From NCBI RefSeq assembly GCF_020166515.1, contig NZ_JAINZT010000006.1:124001-188000 (forward strand): a stretch of DNA of 64,000 nt. Direction: 5' to 3'. The DNA comes from Robertkochia flava. GTDB lineage: Bacteria > Bacteroidota > Bacteroidia > Flavobacteriales > Flavobacteriaceae. A program made the position numbers and the translations under genes. Under the pieces are notes generated by a model. That model searched no databases and had not been told where the DNA came from. It was given only the letters and a program-made list of their open reading frames with translations. Below are positions 8,631 through 18,049 of the stretch, in pieces; position 1 is the stretch's first letter; every line of letters starts with the position of its first letter.

Positions 8631-8899
8631 AGGATATATTGATTTTTTGTTGCACAAATTTACATTTTTTACAAGCCATTTCCGCCTTAAAACAGGGTTC
8701 ATTTTTAAGGATGGAAAGGAAAGGGTAAACGGCGGATTTAGAATGAAGTACCTGCAATTCCAAAGGGTTTGAGGTGGGCAGGAAAGCCTGTGGTGGCAGC
8801 AGAAGATTCGCAGAACCCCAGAAATAATTCATGAAATACTGGGCATAAATAAACAAATCTGGTTATCTTTGACGCGAATTCAGAAAATTTCCGGAAACT

Positions 8900-9073
8900 A
8901 TGTTCGAATTTGATCAGTATCTTGGCTTTTTAGCCTTCTTAACCATCCTGACCATCGGGTTTTGGTTAATGATCTTTCTCCTAACCTTCGTAATCCCTTA
9001 TTGGGTGGGAGGTTCAATCATTGAAATGATCAAGGAAAAAAGAGCTGCTAAAAAAGCTGAGCAAGGAGAATAA
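8900..9073 (+). CDS. 57-residue single-pass membrane protein
   Basis: A short frame starting MFEFDQYLGFLAF, too small for many gene finders. Residues about 8-40 are strongly hydrophobic (one or two membrane segments, ending PYWVGG), followed by a charged cytoplasmic-type tail rich in Lys, Glu and Ala (IKEKRAAKKAEQGE). The gene ends directly in a strong terminator, which supports it being a real transcription unit. Function unknown. Confidence 0.6.
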   Translation: MFEFDQYLGFLAFLTILTIGFWLMIFLLTFVIPYWVGGSIIEMIKEKRAAKKAEQGE

Positions 9074-9103
9074 AAAAAGGAAGCGAAAAGCTTCCTTTTT
9101 TTG
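9072..9103 (+). terminator. rho-independent terminator
   Basis: Stem GGAAGC/GCTTCC (9079-9084 with 9090-9095) flanked by an A-run and a T-run. It overlaps the stop codon of the 57-residue protein gene. Confidence 0.85.
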
Positions 9104-9320
9104 TATTAAACCCTTCCCTTTTTCCTTCTCTCTGTCTCTTTTTTCAAAATGAATTGCACATCCATTTTGGAAGACTGTCTTTCAGGTGATGTCTGTTCCC
9201 TGTGTCCTGTTATTTCGAATGATTCAGATAGTGTGATTCGAAAGTAGACAGGGGGGAAGGAATCCCAGATACCTGAATTTATCTTGTTAACAGTAAGGCT
9301 TTGTACGGCCCGTTAGAATA

Positions 9321-9357
9321 TAAAAGAGGGAAGCTTTTGCTTCCCTCTCTCTTTTAA
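9321..9357 (-). terminator. rho-independent terminator of the receptor gene
   Basis: Stem GAGGGAAGC/GCTTCCCTC with a short loop. In the minus-strand direction it is followed by a T-run, 27 bases after the stop of the outer-membrane receptor. The remaining DNA between 9104 and 9320 shows no gene or clear signal. Confidence 0.8.
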
Positions 9358-9383
9358 CAAGTATGTGTTTCCGATAGCACGGA

Positions 9384-11879
9384 TCAGAATCCGCCTTCAT
9401 CTTCAAAATCATCCCCTCCGCGATTTCGTTGTGCGTCCCGTTTGCTTTGGTTGAAGCGGTATACAAAACCGATCAGGAATTGCCGCTCTCTCCACTGGAA
9501 TTCACTGTTGGAGGTAAAGAATTCTGTTTCCGTAAAAGACATCCTTCTCCGGGAGTTTAATAAGTCTCTTACGTTCATACTAATGGTGGCGTTGTCATTA
9601 AAAATGTCTTTTGCAAAGGCCAGGTCTAAGGAGAAAATTCCCTTGTTCCTGGTCTGTGAGTTTTCACTGGGTCCCCTGTAAAAGGCATTCGTTTGCCAAT
9701 CAATTTTTCCGGGAAGGGTAACCTTGGAACTGAAGCGGGCGAACCAGCTGAAATTGGAAGCACCATAATCAATTCCGTTGTATTCTCCGGTTGTAATAAA
9801 TTTAAAAACATTCACATTGGAGTTGATCCTAAGCCATTTTGCAGGATTCCAAAGAATGGCTGCTTCCCCCCCGTACCGTTCATTAGTGGCCAGGTTAATG
9901 GGGATGGTTCTGATGATATTAATACCGTCTGGCGTGGTGAGACCGGTATCTTCCTGCACCCTTTCAAAGGCTTCGGTCTCTCTTTGGAAATACACCGAAG
10001 TGGTCAAAGTAAGTTTATCCCATCGTTTCAGGTATCCCAGATCATAGGCATTGGCATATGCGGGATTCAGGTCCGGATTTCCCTGGAAGATATTGGTTCT
10101 GCTGGAACGCGAAGGGAAAGGATTAATGAACCATCCCCGCGGCCTGTTGATCCTACGGTTATACCCTAAGGTAATATTTTCGTTTTCGGCTAATTCCCAG
10201 GTAAGGTTCAGGGTGGGGAAGAGCCCGATAAAATTTTTATTAAAATTAGGGTCGAATGTGAGGCCCAGCTCTTCTTCAAGTGTGCTCTCGTCGAGTTCAG
10301 ATTCTACCTTTCCTTTTAATTGGGTGGTTTCCATTCGAAGACCGGCAAGAAAGGAGAACTTTCCAAGTTTGGTCCCGTATTGAGTATACAGGGCATTAAC
10401 ATTTTGTTCGAAGGTAAAGATATTGGTAAGACCAAAGTTAGTCACAAATTCTCCCAGGCTTCTGTCGAGCGAATCCAGTTGATAATCGTTCACCGACTTT
10501 TCAAATGAACCCCGATATCCCGCCTCGAAACGTGCATCATCTCCAAGTGGCAGTACATAATCGGCCTGAATCAGGTAATCATCCTGGCTTTCTGTCTCAA
10601 AAACCCTTTCCTCTGCGACTAAAAACGGAGTAGGCTGTGTACGGTCTTCGCGGATCCCGGTATTTATGGTCTCATCATCGAAGGAATACTGAAAGTCTAC
10701 GGTTAAATTGTGGCCTTCATCATTAAAATTATTCCTGTAATTCAGGGATACCTGGTAACTTTTGTCGTCCTCATTTTCTTCTTCCACCCGAACGGTCTGA
10801 TCAAAGCCGCCGTCCCTGAAAAATCGATCGCTGCGATTTTCCGTGCGGTCTTTTTCATCTGATAAACGGGTAAAGAAACTGGCTGTTACCGATGATTGTT
10901 CGGTTAAAAAGTATTCTACCCCGATATTGGCGTTGAAACCATTGTTAAGACGCGAAATATCCCGGTCTTCTATGATCTTATCAAAAGTACCCTCGTTGTA
11001 ATCATTCTCAAAGAAACCATTTCCGGGAGGTGCACTGTAGCTATAACCCAGGGTATTGAAGAAATTGAATTTTTTTGTTCTGAAATTTAAGTTGGTTGTG
11101 GTTTGGAATCGATCGGGATATCCCCCGTTTACCTGAACCGTACCGTTAAATCCCAGCGTCTTATCCCTTTTCAAAACAATGTTCAGGATTCCCGCAGTAC
11201 CTTCAGCATCATATCTTGCAGATGGGCTTGTAATAACTTCAACGCGTTCAATGGCATCTGCTGGTAATTGCTGCAGGGCATCAGTAGAACCAAAACCTGC
11301 AAGGGCCGAAGGGCGCCCGTTGATCAGGATGCGTACGTTATCATTTCCTCTTAAGGAAACATTCCCTTCGATATCCACAGCTACAGAGGGTACATTGTTT
11401 AGTGCATCTGTTACGGTTGCACCGGCTGTGGTAAGATCTTTTCCTATATTGTAAACCTTTTTGTCAAGTTTGATCTCCACAGTGGTGCGCTCTCCTGTAA
11501 CCTCTACGGCATCAAGAGTGGCGACATCCAGGGCCAGGGAGATGGTTCCAAGATCTACTCTGCCGCTGAGGGTCTTATTCTTTACTTCATAGGTTTTGTA
11601 GGAAATAAATTCTACCCGGATATTATAGTTCCCGGAGGGAGCTTCCACCTCAAAAGCGCCTTCTGCATTGGTAACGCCTCCCGTTACGGTATTGGAGTCA
11701 TCAGTGCTTTCCAGCACCAGGGTAGCGAATTCCAGTGGAGTTCCATTATCTGCGTCTACTACTTTTCCTGTAACTGTGGTTTTACGTTGGTCGCCCTCAC
11801 CCGGAGTTTGAGCGAAAGAGAGTGCTGTGCTGCATAAGAGAAGAAATAGCACACATTTGATCTTAAGATCCTGTTTCAT
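9384..11879 (-). CDS. TonB-dependent receptor-like outer-membrane beta-barrel protein
   Basis: An outer-membrane protein of 831 residues. It has a signal peptide (1-23, cleaved near SFAQ), a carboxypeptidase-regulatory-like beta-sandwich domain (about 34-120, starting TVTGKVVDADNGTPLEFATL), a plug domain (about 140-230, with DALNNVPSV and the NVRILINGRPSA block), and a long barrel rich in aromatic beta strands. The barrel resembles the OMP_b-brl_3 family rather than SusC, and no SusD gene is adjacent. Substrate unknown. The gene is a single unit with its own terminator; the C-terminus is unusually acidic (DDFEDEGGF). Confidence 0.85.
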   Translation of the reverse strand: MKQDLKIKCVLFLLLCSTALSFAQTPGEGDQRKTTVTGKVVDADNGTPLEFATLVLESTDDSNTVTGGVTNAEGAFEVEAPSGNYNIRVEFISYKTYEVKNKTLSGRVDLGTISLALDVATLDAVEVTGERTTVEIKLDKKVYNIGKDLTTAGATVTDALNNVPSVAVDIEGNVSLRGNDNVRILINGRPSALAGFGSTDALQQLPADAIERVEVITSPSARYDAEGTAGILNIVLKRDKTLGFNGTVQVNGGYPDRFQTTTNLNFRTKKFNFFNTLGYSYSAPPGNGFFENDYNEGTFDKIIEDRDISRLNNGFNANIGVEYFLTEQSSVTASFFTRLSDEKDRTENRSDRFFRDGGFDQTVRVEEENEDDKSYQVSLNYRNNFNDEGHNLTVDFQYSFDDETINTGIREDRTQPTPFLVAEERVFETESQDDYLIQADYVLPLGDDARFEAGYRGSFEKSVNDYQLDSLDRSLGEFVTNFGLTNIFTFEQNVNALYTQYGTKLGKFSFLAGLRMETTQLKGKVESELDESTLEEELGLTFDPNFNKNFIGLFPTLNLTWELAENENITLGYNRRINRPRGWFINPFPSRSSRTNIFQGNPDLNPAYANAYDLGYLKRWDKLTLTTSVYFQRETEAFERVQEDTGLTTPDGINIIRTIPINLATNERYGGEAAILWNPAKWLRINSNVNVFKFITTGEYNGIDYGASNFSWFARFSSKVTLPGKIDWQTNAFYRGPSENSQTRNKGIFSLDLAFAKDIFNDNATISMNVRDLLNSRRRMSFTETEFFTSNSEFQWRERQFLIGFVYRFNQSKRDAQRNRGGDDFEDEGGF

Positions 11880-11964
11880 AGTTAGTTAGTGTCTAATCTT
11901 TTTTCGAAATCGTTAGACACCAAATATAGATGAAGCACTAAACCCCCGCGGTTAAAGCATTGTT

Positions 11965-11998
11965 AAATAAAAACCGGTATGCTGGCATACCGGTTAAT
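11965..11998 (-). terminator. rho-independent terminator of arsC/prfB unit
   Basis: An 11-bp inverted repeat, AACCGGTATGC/GCATACCGGTT (11972-11982 with 11985-11995). On the minus strand it is followed by a T-run, just downstream of the arsC-like gene. Confidence 0.8.
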
Positions 11999-12002
11999 AT
12001 TT

Positions 12003-12344
12003 TCATAAAATATTTTTAATGTTTTCGGGTGGCCTGCCAATTACGGCTTTAGCGTTTTTCACCACGATCGGACGTTCGATCAACCTGGGATGTTCGATCA
12101 TGGCCCGGATGATCTCTTCATCACTCATAGACTTGCCTTTGTATTCTTCTTTCCAGATCTTTTCGTTCTTACGAACCAGGTCGATTGGGGCCATACCCAG
12201 GCATTTCAATACCTCTTTGAGCTCGGTTTCGTCGGGCACCGTATCGAGATATTTAATCACTTCGAACTTCTCCCCGGAATTCTCCAGGATCTCAAGACCT
12301 TCTCTTGATTTGCTGCATCTCGGGTTGTGATATATTTTAATCAT
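12003..12344 (-). CDS. arsC: ArsC-family arsenate reductase (glutaredoxin-dependent type)
   Basis: 113 residues of the ArsC/Spx thioredoxin-fold family. The N-terminal NPRCSKSR motif carries the catalytic Cys10, and the C-terminal block LIERPIVV contains the conserved Arg. By family this reduces arsenate to arsenite with glutathione/glutaredoxin-type thiols. No arsenite pump or ArsR regulator is nearby, so a general redox role (as for YffB-like relatives) is possible. The gene lies 30 bases downstream of prfB on the same strand and is probably co-transcribed. Confidence 0.8.
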   Translation of the reverse strand: MIKIYHNPRCSKSREGLEILENSGEKFEVIKYLDTVPDETELKEVLKCLGMAPIDLVRKNEKIWKEEYKGKSMSDEEIIRAMIEHPRLIERPIVVKNAKAVIGRPPENIKNIL

Positions 12345-12374
12345 AAGAATATGGATTTTAGGGTAAAATAATAC

Positions 12375-13475
12375 TTAGATTTCCTCTTCCTTTTGTCCCA
12401 TCATCATAAGGTATGCCTTTAAAAATCCATCCAGGTTACCATCCATTACTGCATCAACATTTCCGGTTTCATGTCCGGTTCTTACATCTTTGATCAGTTT
12501 ATAGGGATGCATAACGTAGTTTCTGATCTGTGACCCCCATTCTATCTTCATCTTACCGGCCTCGATCTCATCCTTCGCCGCCTGTCTTTTCTTCAGTTCA
12601 ATCTCATAGAGCTGCGATTTCAGCATTTGCATGGCCTTCTCCCTGTTCTCCAGCTGGGAACGGGTTTCTGAATTGTGGATCACGATTCCCGTAGGGTGGT
12701 GGGTCAGGATAGCCTTGGTTTCTACCTTGTTTACATTTTGTCCTCCCGCACCACTGGAACGTGCAAAATCCCATGAAATATCAGCGGGATTAATCTCAAT
12801 TTCAATACTGTCGTCTGCCAGAGGGTATACATAAACCGAAGCAAAGGAGGTATGTCTCTTCGCATTGCTGTCGAAAGGCGAAATACGCACTAACCGGTGC
12901 ACTCCGTTTTCCCCCTTAAGCCAGCCGAAGGCGTAATCGCCATCAAACTCCAGGGTTACTGTTTTAATTCCGGCCACATCGCCCTCCTGATGGTTCAGCT
13001 CTTTAATCTTGATGCCGTGTTTTTCACCCCACATAATATACATACGCATCAGCATTGAAGCCCAATCACAGCTTTCCGTACCACCTGCACCAGCGGTGAT
13101 CTGCACCACGGCGCTCATGCTGTCGCCTTCCTCAGAAAGCATATTTCTGAATTCCAGGCTTTCTATTTGTTCCCGGGCTTTTTCATACTGGGTATCCACA
13201 TCTTCTTCGGTGGCATCTCCTTCTTTGTGAAACTCGAGCAAAACCTCCAGGTCATTAACAAGGGTTTTGGCGGTGTTGTAATCTTCCACCCATTTCTTTT
13301 CGGTTCTCAGTGCCTTCATAATGACCTCTGCCTCCCTGGGTTTGTCCCAAAAATCCGGGGCAAAGGTCTTTTCCTCTTCATTTTGTATCTCAATAAGCTT
13401 AGCCTCTATATTGAGGTATTTCTTAAGGGCTTCCACCCGTTGGGCAAGGTCTTTAAATTGATCGGTAGTGATCAT
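12375..13475 (-). CDS. prfB: peptide chain release factor 2
   Basis: Recognises UGA and UAA stop codons and triggers peptide release on the ribosome. The 366-residue protein has the catalytic GGQ at 244-246 (AGGQNVNKVET). It is encoded by one uninterrupted frame from the ATG at 13475. At the position where many bacteria have the CUU-UGA programmed +1 frameshift (after the KKYL sequence near residue 20), the codons read straight through (AAG AAA TAC CTC AAT). The usual autoregulatory frameshift is therefore absent. arsC follows downstream. Confidence 0.95.
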   Translation of the reverse strand: MITTDQFKDLAQRVEALKKYLNIEAKLIEIQNEEEKTFAPDFWDKPREAEVIMKALRTEKKWVEDYNTAKTLVNDLEVLLEFHKEGDATEEDVDTQYEKAREQIESLEFRNMLSEEGDSMSAVVQITAGAGGTESCDWASMLMRMYIMWGEKHGIKIKELNHQEGDVAGIKTVTLEFDGDYAFGWLKGENGVHRLVRISPFDSNAKRHTSFASVYVYPLADDSIEIEINPADISWDFARSSGAGGQNVNKVETKAILTHHPTGIVIHNSETRSQLENREKAMQMLKSQLYEIELKKRQAAKDEIEAGKMKIEWGSQIRNYVMHPYKLIKDVRTGHETGNVDAVMDGNLDGFLKAYLMMMGQKEEEI

Positions 13476-13590
13476 AAGGATCTAATTTTGCTCAAAAGTA
13501 AGATACTTTTTCCATACCTCCTATTACTCAAAAGTAACGGACTGAGGCGAGGAATGAATATTAGGGGTTTACAACTTTATAATGTAAGAA

Positions 13591-13620
13591 TTGGTTTTAA
13601 ATATTCTTTAGTTATTTTTA
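13591..13620 (+). promoter_or_regulatory. candidate Bacteroidota-type promoter for the metalloprotease gene
   Basis: TTGG at 13591-13594 as -33 and TATTTTTA at 13613-13620 as -7, about 19 bases apart. The ATG lies 24 bases after the -7 box. Confidence 0.45.
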
Positions 13621-13644
13621 GGCTTCGTTTAAAACCCTACTAGT

Positions 13645-16059
13645 ATGACACCAAGCTATAAAAAATCGGCTATGGCCTTTGCATTATTATTCCTGGTTGC
13701 TTTCACCGGAATTAATGCTCAGGAAACAAAAGTGAAAGACCTTGAAAAAACTTCCGGGTATTTTGATTTCTATTATAATGACGACAAAGGGAAGTTATTC
13801 CTGGAGGTAGACCGGTTGGATGAGGAATTCTTATATGTATACTCCCTCAAGACCGGGGTTGGAAACAATGATCTCGGTCTCGACCGCGGGCAGCTGGGAA
13901 ATGAGCAGGTAGTTTATTTTACCAAATCCGGCAATAAGATCCTCCTGGTGCAGCCTAATCTTAAGTACCGCGCAGATTCAGAAAACCTGCAGGAGTGACA
14001 GTCTGTGGAGCAGGCTTTTGCCAGGTCTGTGCTCTACGGGTTTGAAATAGAAGAGCGCCTGGAAAACGGAAGTTATCTGGTAGACCTCACCCCATTTCTC
14101 ATGGAAGACTGGCACGGGGTGGCCAGGAAAATCAAGGGTGCTAATGCGGGAAGTTACAGTCTGGACAAGTCGCGATCGGTATTGTGGATGGAAAACACCA
14201 AAAATTTCCCGGAAAATACGGAGCTGGAGGCTTTACTGACATTTAAAGGGGAGCCTAAGGGAAGAATGATCAGTTCTGTTACCCCTGATGCCCGTCTTGT
14301 TTCCGTGGTTCAGCACCATTCTTTTATCAAACTACCCGACAGCGATTATAAAACCAGGGCGTTTCATCCCGGAGCCGGGAACATCATGATGAGCTATTAT
14401 GACTATGCAGGGGCCATAGGGACCGATCTGGTAAAACGACTGGCAATACGTCACCGTCTGGAGAAAAAAGATCCGGGGGCAGAGGTAAGCGAGGCGGTAG
14501 AACCTATCGTTTATTACCTTGATAACGGAACCCCTGAACCTGTTCGAAGTGCCCTGATGGAGGGAGCTTCCTGGTGGAATCAGGCTTTTGAGGCCATTGG
14601 GTACAAAGATGCCTTTCAGGTAAAAATACTTCCTGAAGATGCCGACCCTATGGATGTTCGCTATAATGTAATACAGTGGGTACACCGCTCTACCCGGGGA
14701 TGGAGCTATGGTGCCAGTGTTACCGATCCCAGAACCGGGGAGATCATTAAAGGTCATGTGAGTCTGGGAAGCCTTAGGGTGCGCCAGGATTACCTGATCG
14801 CCCAGGCGCTTTTGGATAAACCCTTTGATCGGGATGGCGATCCGATGCTGGAGATCGCCCTGGCCAGGATACGGCAATTGGCTGCTCATGAAGTGGGGCA
14901 TACCCTGGGCTTTACGCACAACTTTGCGGCCAGTATCAGCAACCGGGCTTCGGTTATGGATTATCCCCATCCCCTGTATGAGTTAAAGGGCGGACAGATC
15001 ACCGCTCCTGAGGCATACGACAAAGGAATAGGAGAATGGGATAAGGTTACCGTAGCCTATTTATATGGAACTATTCCGGAAGGGGCAAATGAAAAGGCGT
15101 ATCTGGATAAGGTGCTTGATTCTGCTGCAGAACAAGGGCTTCAGTTTATATCGGACAGCGATTCCCGGGCCAGGGGCGGGGCTCACCCATATGCCCATCT
15201 CTGGGATAACGGGAAGGATGCGGCACAGGCACTGAATGAGGTATTGGATATCCGCGAGAAAGGGATCAGCCAGTTTGATGCTTCCCACATTCAGGAAGGC
15301 GAACCCTACTCTGTCCTGGAAGATGTTTTCGTACCACTGTATCTCTTTCACAGGTATCAAACCGAAGCTGCTGTAAAAGTACTGGGAGGAGTAGATTACA
15401 GTTATGCCGTTAAGGGGGCTTCTGCTGTAATACAGCGACCGGTACCCGAAAAAATGCAGGAGGAAGCTCTTGATGCTTTGTTGCGTACGCTTTCTGCGGA
15501 AGAACTGGCCATTCCGAAGGCGCAATTAGCCCTTTTTCCACCACGGGCATACGGCTATCCCAGAACACGCGAGAGTTTCAAATCGAAAACCGATGTAGCC
15601 TTTGACCCTTACAGTGCGGCAGAAACGGCAGCAGATATGACACTGTCCCTCTTATTACATCCTTCCAGAGCCTCCCGGTTGGTACAGCAAAAGGCTTTTG
15701 ATAAAAATTTACCGGGTCTGGAAGATTTGATGAAATCATTATTAGAGAATACCTTTGAAAAAAATCATAAGGATCCCTATCTGCAGGAAATTCAGCAAAT
15801 GATAAATTTCCGGGTACTGGAACATCTTATGATCCTGGCCTCGGCCACCGAGGCGTACGGGCAGGTAAATGGCGTTGCCAGGTGGACCATCAATGAGATC
15901 GAAAATACATTGAAGAGTACCAATCGTTTACCGGAGTATTATTCCGTGGAGTATGTGAACCGTATCCGTGAGTTCAGGGAACACCCGGAAGAATTTAAGT
16001 TCACTCCGGCTAAGCCTTTACCTGACGGGGCTCCTATTGGAAGTTATTGTGAATTATAA
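13645..16059 (+). pseudogene. zinc-dependent metalloprotease interrupted by one in-frame TGA
   Basis: One frame runs from 13645 to 16059 (804 codons) and is broken only by TGA at 13996-13998, codon 118. Both halves are in the same frame and join in sense (SENLQE-stop-QSVEQAFARSVL). The N-terminal part has a signal peptide (to about residue 27, cleaved near NAQE) and the start of the DUF5117/5118-type region. The long part has the zinc motif HEVGHTLGFTHN (His415, Glu416, His419), then a helical C-terminal region. A secreted or periplasmic peptidase of the Bacteroidota metzincin-like group is expected. The stop most simply reflects a CGA-to-TGA change or a sequencing error. A GTG at 14005 could restart translation but would lack a signal peptide. 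Confidence 0.75.
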
Positions 16060-16071
16060 GGAAGGAATACT

Positions 16072-17112
16072 ATGGAAATAAACCTGATAAGTGATACGGT
16101 AACCAGGCCCTCAAAAGGGATGCTGGAAGCCATGATGCAAGCAGAGGTGGGTGACGATGTTTTTAAAAACGACCCTACTATTAATGCCCTGGAAGAAAAG
16201 GTGGCAAAACTGTTCGGAAAGGAGGCAGCCCTGCTTTTTCCAAGTGGAACCATGGCCAATCAAACCGCTATAAAACTACATACACAACCGGGAGATCAGC
16301 TTATCGCGGATAAATACGCCCATGTGTATAATTACGAAGGCGGAGGTGTAAGTTTTAACAGTGGGGTCTCGTGTAAATTAATAGACGGAGAGCGCGGAAT
16401 GGTTACCGCCAAACAGGTAGAGGCTTCCATTAATCCACCGGACTTTTATCATAGTCCGAGAACTTCCCTGGTTTGCCTGGAAAATACGACTAACAAGGGA
16501 GGGGGTGCCTGCTGGGATCTTGAGGAGATGAAGGCCATTCGAAAGGTTTGTGATACACATGGGCTGAAATACCACCTGGATGGAGCCCGCCTTTGGAATG
16601 CCATGGTGGCCAGAAAACAAAAGCCCCAAGACTTCGGGCATCTTTTTGATACGATCTCTGTATGTTTTTCCAAAGGACTGGGTTGCCCGGTGGGCTCCAT
16701 GCTGGTTGGTTCAAAGGAAGATATGGATAAGGCACTTCGTATCAGGAAGGTACTGGGCGGTGGCATGCGTCAGGCCGGTTACCTTGCAGCCGCAGCCATA
16801 TATGCCCTGGATCACCAGTGGGAACGACTCGAAGAAGATCACCGGAAAGCGGAAGAGATCGCCGCAGTGCTGCGCACGTTACCCTTTATAAAAGGGGTGG
16901 AACCCGTAGAAACCAACATCCTGATCTTTAATATCACCGATGATGTGGATGAATCGGGATTTCTGAACACCCTTAAAGAACACGGCGTCCATATTATCAG
17001 TATGGGGCAGGGAAAATTGCGCATCGTGACGCATCTCGATTATACCGATACGATGCATCAGTATTTTCTGGACCTGATTCAACGTATACCAGTAAAAAAA
17101 GCGACCCTTTAG
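16072..17112 (+). CDS. ltaE: low-specificity L-threonine aldolase
   Basis: A PLP enzyme that cleaves L-threonine or L-allo-threonine to glycine and acetaldehyde. The 346-residue protein matches the fold-type I aldolase family: an N-terminal LISDTVTRPSKGMLEAM, LFPSGTMANQ for cofactor binding, HLDGARLWNA with the PLP-binding Asp, and the Schiff-base Lys201 in FSKGLGCPVGS. It follows the metalloprotease gene by 12 bases and is probably co-transcribed with it. A terminator overlaps its stop codon. Confidence 0.92.
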   Translation: MEINLISDTVTRPSKGMLEAMMQAEVGDDVFKNDPTINALEEKVAKLFGKEAALLFPSGTMANQTAIKLHTQPGDQLIADKYAHVYNYEGGGVSFNSGVSCKLIDGERGMVTAKQVEASINPPDFYHSPRTSLVCLENTTNKGGGACWDLEEMKAIRKVCDTHGLKYHLDGARLWNAMVARKQKPQDFGHLFDTISVCFSKGLGCPVGSMLVGSKEDMDKALRIRKVLGGGMRQAGYLAAAAIYALDHQWERLEEDHRKAEEIAAVLRTLPFIKGVEPVETNILIFNITDDVDESGFLNTLKEHGVHIISMGQGKLRIVTHLDYTDTMHQYFLDLIQRIPVKKATL

Positions 17113-17127
17113 GAGTCGCTTTTTTTT
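17094..17127. terminator. bidirectional terminator
   Basis: Stem GCGAC/GTCGC (17101-17105 with 17115-17119) with an A-run upstream and eight T residues downstream. It lies between the convergent threonine aldolase and YegP-like genes. Confidence 0.8.
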
Positions 17128-17141
17128 CTTGATGATGTGTG

Positions 17142-17474
17142 TTATTCTACAGAAAGGTCCTTGATTTTCGCTCCTGCAGCGTGATTCTTAACCGAAGAAA
17201 TTCCATTTTCCATCCCTGCTTCAGAGGTGTACATTTGAGAACTACCGATTACCTGGCCGTTTGCAGCCTTAAGGTTAAAATGAAATTTGCCGTTGGATGC
17301 TGTTTTTCTTTCGTATTTCCCGTCATCATCGGCATTGTCCATTACCGACTTTATTCCCTTTTCTGCCCCGTTCTTACTCTCGTACCCCTGGCTTGACAGT
17401 ATGATCTGTCCGTTATTTGCCTTCAGGTTAAAGTAGAATTTTTGATTTTTGTCGCTTTGAAATATTTCAAACAT
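17142..17474 (-). CDS. YegP-like protein with two DUF1508 repeats
   Basis: 110 residues made of two similar halves of about 50 residues. Each has a core KFYFNLKANNGQ or KFHFNLKAANGQ followed by I.SSQ.Y.S..G...GI.SV. This is the tandem DUF1508 (YegP) arrangement. The small cytoplasmic protein has no known biochemical function. It is a single gene ending at a shared convergent terminator. Confidence 0.85.
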   Translation of the reverse strand: MFEIFQSDKNQKFYFNLKANNGQIILSSQGYESKNGAEKGIKSVMDNADDDGKYERKTASNGKFHFNLKAANGQVIGSSQMYTSEAGMENGISSVKNHAAGAKIKDLSVE

Positions 17475-17591
17475 GGGTTCAGGTATTTTTTAAGATTTAA
17501 CTTTTAAGAACTTAAATATACCTCAAGTATGAAAAAATATCCCTTTACAACTTGTTAAGCGGGGTTTAAAATCCGTTAAAGTACAGTAGCC

Positions 17592-17915
17592 CTATTTAAA
17601 CATATCCATTCCCGGAATATCGGGCATTCCCTCTTTGGCCACTGCTCCAAGCTCCGCCTCATTGACCTTGGTGGCTTTTTCGATCAGGTTGTTCACCTGC
17701 AGGATCAGATAGTCTTCCAACTGCTCTTTATCTTCCAGGAGTGAATCGTCGATCTCGATACTTTTCATTTCCCGGTTCGCTGTCATACTGAGTTTGAGCA
17801 GGCCATCATTACTTTCCTGGGTAACGATAACGGTATCCAGCCTTTTTTTGGTTTCTTCTATTTTTTTCTGGGTTTCCTTGATCTTGCCCATCATTCCCAT
17901 TAAATCTCCAAACAT
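17592..17915 (-). CDS. YbaB/EbfC family nucleoid-associated protein
   Basis: A 107-residue DNA-binding protein that typically coats DNA as a dimer. It has the family layout: an N-terminal [14 protein letters not shown], a Lys/Glu-rich helix ([14 protein letters not shown]), a central beta region and a C-terminal helix rich in Met and Pro. The start is placed at the ATG at 17915, because the 17 upstream codons are not family-like. It is not next to dnaX or recR here. The region 17475-17591 shows no gene. Confidence 0.88.
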   Translation of the reverse strand: MFGDLMGMMGKIKETQKKIEETKKRLDTVIVTQESNDGLLKLSMTANREMKSIEIDDSLLEDKEQLEDYLILQVNNLIEKATKVNEAELGAVAKEGMPDIPGMDMFK

Positions 17916-18010
17916 GGTCTTTTTCTTTAAGATTAACGGGACAAAATTAATAATTTCACCGGGCAATTATTAAAACTTTTACCAGAAGCAGCAATTCTAT
18001 ACCGAAGTAG

Positions 18011-18018
18011 TATTTTTG
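18011..18018 (+). promoter_or_regulatory. candidate -7 promoter element for oligopeptidase B
   Basis: TATTTTTG matches TAnnTTTG, 31 bases before the ATG. No convincing -33 box was seen. Confidence 0.35.
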
Positions 18019-18049
18019 TTGCCATTGGTTAAAAAGATGTATTAGATAT

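Noticed and set aside
13996-14030. Selenocysteine insertion at the in-frame TGA of the metalloprotease gene
   Set aside because: After the TGA only a three-base-pair GGC/GCC hairpin with a TTTT loop is visible, too weak for a bacterial SECIS element, and the family uses zinc, not selenium, in its active site.
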